64,000 bases of DNA from Treponema peruense. Its GTDB lineage: Bacteria > Spirochaetota > Spirochaetia > Treponematales > Treponemataceae. The notes under the pieces are model-generated. The model searched no databases. It was given only the letters and a program-made list of their open reading frames with translations, and had not been told where the DNA came from. Position numbers and translations under genes: made by a program. The stretch lies in NCBI RefSeq assembly GCF_016117655.1, contig NZ_CP064936.1, forward strand, positions 1,860,001 through 1,924,000. The letters are read 5' to 3'. Every line of letters starts with the position of its first letter. Position 1 is the stretch's first letter. Below, in pieces: positions 59,669-64,000 of this stretch.

Positions 59669-59908
59669 TCAGGAAAGCACAGCCTTTGCAAGCTGATCTG
59701 CACATGAAGTATTTTTGAAACCGCATTTGTTTCCTGAAAGTTTTTCTGCAATTTCTGCGGCAGTCATTCCTTCACAAAGAATTCCGATTGCCTTGAGGTT
59801 GCCGTTGCATCCGCCGTCAAAGCGGATATTTCTGATTTTGTCCCCGTCTCGAGTAAAATGAATTGCTGAAGAGCAGACACCGTTTGTTTTGTAAGTAATT
59901 TCTTCCAT
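59669..59908 (-). CDS. Small TSCPD-domain protein
   Basis: 79 residues, a member of the short TSCPD-domain family (TIGR03905-like), with VCSSAIHF, IRNIRFDGGCNGNLKAIGILCEGM and a final TSCADQLAKA matching the TSCPDQL motif, with Ala for Pro. Conserved cysteines suggest metal or nucleotide binding. The domain is also found at the end of some ribonucleotide reductases. Single-gene unit with TTGACA-N17-TATTTT ending nine bases before ATG, so the leader is at most a few bases. Confidence 0.8.
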   Translation of the reverse strand: MEEITYKTNGVCSSAIHFTRDGDKIRNIRFDGGCNGNLKAIGILCEGMTAAEIAEKLSGNKCGFKNTSCADQLAKAVLS

Positions 59909-59917
59909 AGTTCAATT

Positions 59918-59946
59918 AAAATAAGCATATTCCGCAAAACTGTCAA
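59918..59946 (-). promoter_or_regulatory. Promoter of the TSCPD gene
   Basis: Minus-strand TTGACA (59946-59941), 17 bp, TATTTT (59923-59918), nine bases to ATG 59908, no Shine-Dalgarno sequence. Confidence 0.65.
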
Positions 59947-60005
59947 TTGCCGGCTGTTCAGAACTGTCTGTTGCACTCCTGTGCTGTTTCCTTTCTTCTA
60001 TCTTC

Positions 60006-60034
60006 TTTACTAATACTGAAGTTAATGTTATAGT
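60006..60034 (+). promoter_or_regulatory. ilvE promoter
   Basis: TTTACT (60006-60011), 17 bp, TATAGT (60029-60034), about 70 bp before ATG 60105, which has AGGAGGA as ribosome-binding site. Confidence 0.65.
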
Positions 60035-60104
60035 AGTAAAGTATTTCGCACGGAACCGACACTGCGGTATTTTCCGGACTCAGGTTCATGCAGGAGGAAC
60101 AAAA

Positions 60105-61208
60105 ATGGCATTTGGTCTTAATTTGTACCCCATAACCTATATCGCCCGCTACAATCCGGACACAAAGGCTTGGGATGAAGAATGGTTGGAAGCAGATCAC
60201 GTTACTTTCGACGAGCTTATGGCAATGAATGAAGACGAGCGCAAGAAAATTCTTGACAACCGCAATCAGATGGGAATTCCCACAGTCACATACACAAGCC
60301 AGTACGCATACGGATGTTTTGAAGGAATGAAAGGATTTCCTACAAAAGACGGCGGTGTTGCTATATTCCGCCCAGATCAGAATGCTGCAAGATTTGCAAA
60401 CAGCATGCGCGGACTTTACTGCCCGGCTTTCCCGGAAGAGCAGTTTGTAAAAGCTTCTGTAGAATTTGTAAGACGCAATGCGGAACTTGGTTATGTTCCA
60501 AAGTACAATCCTGACTGGGAAAAAACAGACTATGCTGATGCAGAATCAATTTATATGCGCCCGTTCATGAACAGTGAAGGAGCCATCGGAGTCGGATGCT
60601 CAAAAGCACCTTACGTTGTAATCTGCGCAACTACAGTTTCTGCCTACTTCAAGAAAGGTCTTGACGGCGCTGTTATTACAGACAGAGTACGTGCTACACC
60701 GCGCGGAACAGGATACATCAAGTGTGCTTCAAACTACGTAATTTCTGCAATTGCAAAAAAGGAAGCAGAAGAAAGAGGATTCGTTGAATGCGTGTACCTC
60801 GATGCAGTTGAGCACAAATATTTCCAGGAAGGTTCAAGCTGCAACATCTTCTTTGTTCTTAAAGACGGAACACTGGTTACACCTGAACTGGGAGACACAA
60901 TTCTCCCGGGAATTACACGCAAGTCAGTTATTGCACTCGCAAAGGAATGCGGCATAAAAGTCGAAGAGCGCAAGGTAAGCGTCAAAGAAGTCCAGAAGAA
61001 AGCTGTTGAATGCTTCGTAACAGGAACAGCTGCCGGAATAAGCCCGATGTCTTCACTTACCGATCTTAACGGAAAGAAAGTTGTATTCGGTGACGGAACG
61101 GAAGGACCTATAGCAAAAAAACTGCAGCACCTTCTTAAGGGCCGCCAGTACGGACTTCTTGAAGACCCGAACAAGTGGGATACAGTTGTTGTTCCCGGAA
61201 ACAAATAA
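60105..61208 (+). CDS. ilvE: Branched-chain amino acid aminotransferase
   Basis: 367 residues, fold-type IV PLP enzyme that interconverts branched-chain amino acids and their keto acids. YGCFEGMKGFPTKDG (about 67), YMRPFMNSEG, TPRGTGYIKCASNYVISAIAKKEA with the PLP lysine (about 206), VYLDAVEHKYFQEGSSCNIFFV and ATPGITRKSV-like LPGITRKSVI fit the long (eukaryotic/Bacillus-like) BCAT subfamily. The unit ends with a strong terminator; ridA follows. Confidence 0.94.
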   Translation: MAFGLNLYPITYIARYNPDTKAWDEEWLEADHVTFDELMAMNEDERKKILDNRNQMGIPTVTYTSQYAYGCFEGMKGFPTKDGGVAIFRPDQNAARFANSMRGLYCPAFPEEQFVKASVEFVRRNAELGYVPKYNPDWEKTDYADAESIYMRPFMNSEGAIGVGCSKAPYVVICATTVSAYFKKGLDGAVITDRVRATPRGTGYIKCASNYVISAIAKKEAEERGFVECVYLDAVEHKYFQEGSSCNIFFVLKDGTLVTPELGDTILPGITRKSVIALAKECGIKVEERKVSVKEVQKKAVECFVTGTAAGISPMSSLTDLNGKKVVFGDGTEGPIAKKLQHLLKGRQYGLLEDPNKWDTVVVPGNK

Positions 61209-61221
61209 TTTTTAATTGATT

Positions 61222-61256
61222 AAGTCCTGTTTGCCTTTGCAAGCGGGACTTTTTTT
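61222..61256 (+). terminator. Terminator of ilvE
   Basis: AAGTCCTGTTTGC (61222-61234) pairs with GCAAGCGGGACTT (61239-61251), with a few wobble pairs and a 4-nt loop. T tract 61250-61256. Confidence 0.82.
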
Positions 61257-61293
61257 TAGGAAAAAATGCAGAAACCTGAATAAGGAAATCAAT

Positions 61294-61671
61294 ATGGAAA
61301 AAATATTTACAAAAGAGGCTCCACAGGCAATAGGCCCTTATTCACAGGGAATTGCAGCAGCCGGAACAGTTTACACTTCGGGTCAGATTGCAATTGATCC
61401 TTCTACAGGAAAAATGGTTGACGGCGGAATAGAAGAGCAGACAGAACGCGTTTGCAAAAATCTTATGGCAATTCTTGATGCAGCTGGAGTGTCCGCAGAA
61501 GACACTGTAAAGACGACCTGTTTTATTACCGACATGAGGGACTTTCCAAAGGTAAATGCAATTTACGAAAAATACTTTACAGGAAAACCTGCGCGCTCTT
61601 GTGTTCAGGTTGCAGCACTACCAAAGTCGGCTCTTGTAGAAATAGAGGCAATTGCCCAAAAGCGGCTCTAG
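61294..61671 (+). CDS. ridA: RidA-family enamine/imine deaminase
   Basis: 125 residues from ATG 61294 (AAGGA upstream). RidA hydrolyses reactive 2-aminoacrylate and related enamines released by PLP enzymes. [49 protein letters not shown] and [23 protein letters not shown] are the family core, with the substrate-binding Arg (PARSCVQ) in place. Location right after ilvE is a common and sensible pairing, since RidA protects BCAT-type enzymes. Confidence 0.94.
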   Translation: MEKIFTKEAPQAIGPYSQGIAAAGTVYTSGQIAIDPSTGKMVDGGIEEQTERVCKNLMAILDAAGVSAEDTVKTTCFITDMRDFPKVNAIYEKYFTGKPARSCVQVAALPKSALVEIEAIAQKRL

Positions 61672-61710
61672 TGATATTCTATAGAAGATTTTTTTACAGC
61701 GAGGAAAAAT

Positions 61711-62712
61711 ATGGACTTTGTAAAGGAACTTGAATCCAAGGCTGCGAAAGCAGGAAAAAAAATCGTTCTCTGTGAGGGCGAAGACAAACGTGTCGTAGAA
61801 GCGGCAGCAAAAATCGTTAAAGAAGGAATTGCAAAAATTGTTCTTGTCGGAAACGAAGCTGAGTGCAAAAAAGTTGCACCGGATGTTGACCTTTCAGAAA
61901 TTGAACTTGTAGATCCCGAAACTTCGCCAAAAACCGCAGAATATGCAAAAATACTCTACGAATGCAGAAAAGCAAAGGGCATGACAGAAGAAGAAGCCGC
62001 AAAACAGGCAAAAGACCGCACAATGTTCGGTGCACTTATGCTTAAGGCTGGGGATGTAGACGGATACGTTTCAGGAGCATGTCATTCTACGGCAAATACA
62101 CTCCGCCCGGGACTTCAGGTTATCAAAACTGCACCGGGAATTTCTACGGTTTCATCAAGTTTTATTATGGTTGCACCGGAAGGCGGAAACAAATATATTC
62201 CCGAAGGTGTTGCTCTCTTTGGAGACTGCGCAATCAATATTGAACCTTCTTCTGAACAGCTTGCAGACATTGCAGTTGCCACAGCAGAAACAGCAAAGAA
62301 AATTGCAGGTGTTGAACCGCGCGTAGCAATGCTTTCTTTCTCTACAAAAGGAAGCGGAAACGATGATAAGTTCCTTAAGTCAGTACCCAAAGTACAGGAA
62401 GCCGTAAAACTCGCAGCAGAAAAGGCACCTTCCCTCGCCCTGGACGGAGAATTCCAGTTTGACGCAGCAATCGCACCAGAAGTCGGCAAACTCAAGGCTC
62501 CCGGCTCTAAAGTTGCAGGACATGCAAATGTTTTTATTTTCCCGAACATAAATGCCGGAAACATAGGATACAAAATTGCACAGCGCATGGGCGGATGGAT
62601 GGCAATTGGTCCTGTCTGCCAGGGATTTGCAAAGCCTCTTAACGATCTTTCACGCGGATGCAATGTTGATGACATTGTAGCAACCGTTGCCGTAACAGCA
62701 CTTCAGGCTTAA
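61711..62712 (+). CDS. pta: Phosphate acetyltransferase
   Basis: 333 residues, the short Pta form without the N-terminal DRTGG part. It converts acetyl-CoA and phosphate to acetyl phosphate, the ATP-yielding route to acetate with acetate kinase, which is not in this window. KIVLCEGEDKRVVEAAAKIVKEG at the N-terminus, GYVSGACHSTANTLRPGLQVIKT (about 112), SFSTKGSGNDD and NINAGNIGYKIAQRMGGWMAIGPVCQG are typical. GAGGAAA precedes ATG. Confidence 0.96.
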   Translation: MDFVKELESKAAKAGKKIVLCEGEDKRVVEAAAKIVKEGIAKIVLVGNEAECKKVAPDVDLSEIELVDPETSPKTAEYAKILYECRKAKGMTEEEAAKQAKDRTMFGALMLKAGDVDGYVSGACHSTANTLRPGLQVIKTAPGISTVSSSFIMVAPEGGNKYIPEGVALFGDCAINIEPSSEQLADIAVATAETAKKIAGVEPRVAMLSFSTKGSGNDDKFLKSVPKVQEAVKLAAEKAPSLALDGEFQFDAAIAPEVGKLKAPGSKVAGHANVFIFPNINAGNIGYKIAQRMGGWMAIGPVCQGFAKPLNDLSRGCNVDDIVATVAVTALQA

Positions 62713-62713
62713 T

Positions 62714-62756
62714 AAAATGGGACGGTCTTCTTTTAGAAAACCGTCCCATTTTTTTT
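62714..62756 (+). terminator. Terminator of pta
   Basis: AAAATGGGACGGT (62714-62726) pairs with ACCGTCCCATTTT (62740-62752), extended inside by TTCT/AGAA, with the T tract running to 62756. The A run on the other side makes it potentially bidirectional. Confidence 0.9.
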
Positions 62757-62771
62757 ACAATAAGCAACGCC

Positions 62772-62846
62772 ATGAATAAAAAACTCGAACTTCAGTTTGA
62801 TGCAATTTCTGCAACAGCAAATACACTTTCGAATCTTCAGGCATAA
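62772..62846 (+). CDS. Very short open frame after pta, possible gene remnant
   Basis: ATG AAT AAA AAA ... gives 24 residues (MNKKLELQFDAISATANTLS...) with coding-like composition and a stop inside the 3' end of the convergent M28 gene (10 bp overlap). No Shine-Dalgarno sequence is seen and it follows a strong terminator, so it may be a remnant of a truncated gene rather than a working peptide. Confidence 0.15.
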   Translation: MNKKLELQFDAISATANTLSNLQA

Positions 62847-63703
62847 GTTTTTGAATCTGCAAGTGTACGGAGAATTTTTTTCATAACTGCAAAACTTTCA
62901 GAAGTAAGCGACTCTTTGCAGTCATTTTGAGTATGAAAAAGCCGCCAAGTATAAGGAAGATAATCTTCAAGTCCTGCATTCCCCGGTGAATTCATTACAA
63001 GTCGTTCAAGTTCTGGCTTGGCAAATAATGTCTGGGCATAAACAGAAGCCTCCTGAGCCGGAAGCATTGTTACGGCAACAGCGGGAATTCCCTGAGCCAA
63101 AAAAGAAGCATTGTCACTGTAAGGAACGGGAAGACTCATCCACCGGCCGGGACAGGTTTTTCTAAGAATATCCTGTGTGCGCGAAAATAAATTGTAAAAC
63201 TGTCTGTTGAGTTTTGGAGAAACAGAAGGAAATGCTGTTTTTGCCAGAACAGGAATATTGCCACGGCCGCAGGCGTCAAATACATAAACATCATCATTTG
63301 ACAAGCCAATACGTCTGAATGCAGATGCTATTGAATAAGCACCCTGATCTACAACACCGGATTTTTCTCCGGACTCTTCTCCGTCTGTAAAAATGATTCT
63401 TACGTTATGGAATCCAATGTATTTTGAAAGACTGACAGCCCACTGCATTAACTGAAAGCAGGCTGCACTGTTGTCGTTTGCCCCGGGACCTTCCCCCGCC
63501 CTGTCATGATGCGCAATAACAGTTTTTATTCTGTACTGTGGATTATATGCAGCCGGAGCGAACTGCACAAGAACATGGCTTTTACCGCCTATCACAATCT
63601 TATCAGAAGAAACGCGCTGCTTTAAAAGCCATGACTGAATAAAATCAGCACGATTCCCCTTTAGTTCAAGATATTCGCTAAAATCTTTTGGAAGAAAGTC
63701 CAT
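62837..63703 (-). CDS. M28-family zinc metallopeptidase
   Basis: 288 residues. Aminopeptidase-type zinc ligands in order: VIAHHDRAGEG (His), GANDNSAACFQLMQWA (bridging Asp), IIFTDGEESGEKSG (Glu pair), VFDACGRGNI (Asp), and a late His around LPYTWRLFHTQND. No signal peptide is visible (MDFLPKDFSEYLELKG), so a cytoplasmic enzyme is likely. The substrate is unknown. It starts 11 bp after the stop of the RRM protein gene on the same strand. Its ATG has no good ribosome-binding site. Confidence 0.87.
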   Translation of the reverse strand: MDFLPKDFSEYLELKGNRADFIQSWLLKQRVSSDKIVIGGKSHVLVQFAPAAYNPQYRIKTVIAHHDRAGEGPGANDNSAACFQLMQWAVSLSKYIGFHNVRIIFTDGEESGEKSGVVDQGAYSIASAFRRIGLSNDDVYVFDACGRGNIPVLAKTAFPSVSPKLNRQFYNLFSRTQDILRKTCPGRWMSLPVPYSDNASFLAQGIPAVAVTMLPAQEASVYAQTLFAKPELERLVMNSPGNAGLEDYLPYTWRLFHTQNDCKESLTSESFAVMKKILRTLADSKTYA

Positions 63704-63714
63704 TTGAAAATGAA

Positions 63715-64000
63715 CTAGTAGCGGTTTCCGTCAAAGTCACGGTCGCGGTCAAAATTTCTGCGTGGTCCGCGGTTAAAACTGCGGCGCGGACGGTCACCCT
63801 GAGGTCTTTCCTCTGCGAAGTTGACACGAACACGGCGTCCGTCAAGTTCCTTTCCGTTGAGTTCTTCAATGGCGCGGTCAGCGGCAGCGTCATCAGCAAG
63901 CTCTACAAAACCAAAACCCTTTGACTGAGCTGTATCACGGTCTTTGATGATTACGGCAGAAAGAACTTCTCCGTACTGTTCGAAAGTTGATTTGAGGGAA
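63715..64000 (-). CDS. RRM RNA-binding protein (RbpA/Rbp-like), 5' end outside window
   Basis: On the minus strand the frame ending in TAG at 63717-63715 is open to the window edge (95 codons). It encodes most of one RRM: FEQYGEVLSAVIIKDRDTAQ, RNP-1 KGFGFVELADD, IEELNGKELDGRRVRVNFAEE, then an Arg/Gly/Asp-rich tail (RPRRSFNRGPRRNFDRDRDF) and stop. Small single-RRM proteins of this kind bind RNA in many bacteria; the target is unknown. The N-terminal RNP-2 part lies outside the window. Confidence 0.88.
   Translation of the reverse strand, partial: SLKSTFEQYGEVLSAVIIKDRDTAQSKGFGFVELADDAAADRAIEELNGKELDGRRVRVNFAEERPQGDRPRRSFNRGPRRNFDRDRDFDGNRY

Overview
The window looks like a chromosomal segment of a spirochaete, most likely a free-living or gut Treponema of moderate GC. 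The main support is the gene content: a cheA - cheW/cheR fusion - cheX - cheY cluster, a V/A-type ATPase operon instead of F1Fo, a BMP-family (PnrA/RfuA-like) lipoprotein ABC transporter, a DUF115/MptE-like protein, sigma28-type promoter sequences, and many signalling proteins mixing c-di-GMP, CBS and PP2C domains. No rRNA, insertion sequence, phage or CRISPR array is visible; the only tRNA is tRNA-Val(GAC).

Layout. 1-3553: two consecutive phosphohexomutases (the first cut by the window edge) and a DnaQ-type exonuclease. 3612-5670 (minus): asd and dapA, with a complex 5' region. 6059-11317: a membrane-bound 7TMR-DISM/LuxR regulator, chorismate synthase and a D,D-carboxypeptidase. 11307-14742 (minus): a beta-propeller/deacetylase-like protein and a LysM-M23 peptidase. 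14781-20578: signal peptidase I, a PASTA-type penicillin-binding protein, a DUF115 protein, an unassigned structured RNA behind a near-perfect sigma28 promoter, and an HD-GYP protein. 20624-23883 (minus): a degenerate aldo/keto reductase, glycyl-tRNA synthetase and a membrane protein. 23944-28580: a MarR regulator and a four-gene BMP-type ABC transporter whose binding-protein gene is frameshifted at an A8 tract. 28913-32137: xylulokinase-like kinase and fucose/arabinose-type isomerase. 32302-33639: GGDEF cyclase. 33746-38568 (minus): chemotaxis operon, with a porin-like gene divergent from it. 40140-43445 (minus): LL-DAP aminotransferase and a two-component system. 43503-53467 (minus): secG, ptsN, nine V-ATPase genes and a universal stress protein in one tightly packed unit. 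53606-55702 (minus): EAL-CBS-PP2C protein. 55838-57879 (minus): tpiA and pgk. 58083-62712: ychF, arfB, ilvE, ridA and pta. The right edge holds an M28 peptidase and the end of an RRM protein.

How the genes work together. asd, dapA and dapL give the aminotransferase route to diaminopimelate/lysine. lepB, the PBP, DacA and the M23 peptidase form an envelope group. GGDEF, HD-GYP and EAL proteins point to c-di-GMP control, and the HD-GYP and EAL proteins lack canonical catalytic residues. tpiA, pgk and pta belong to glycolysis and acetate formation, alongside a V-ATPase that handles the ion gradient.

Most unusual signals. (1) Seven first-in-unit genes, mostly regulators, have no Shine-Dalgarno sequence but a TAnnnT hexamer exactly 6 nt before ATG, which predicts leaderless mRNAs. 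(2) A sigma28 promoter (TAAAGTTT-N11-ACCGATAA) drives a structured, terminated RNA upstream of the HD-GYP gene. (3) Three ATACC...GGTAT-type dyads lie between dapA and the LuxR-type regulator. (4) A 23-bp dyad spans the -35 boxes of the divergent pgk and ychF promoters. (5) There is an A8 frameshift in the transporter lipoprotein gene. Promoter, operator and RNA calls are read by eye and have not been tested.
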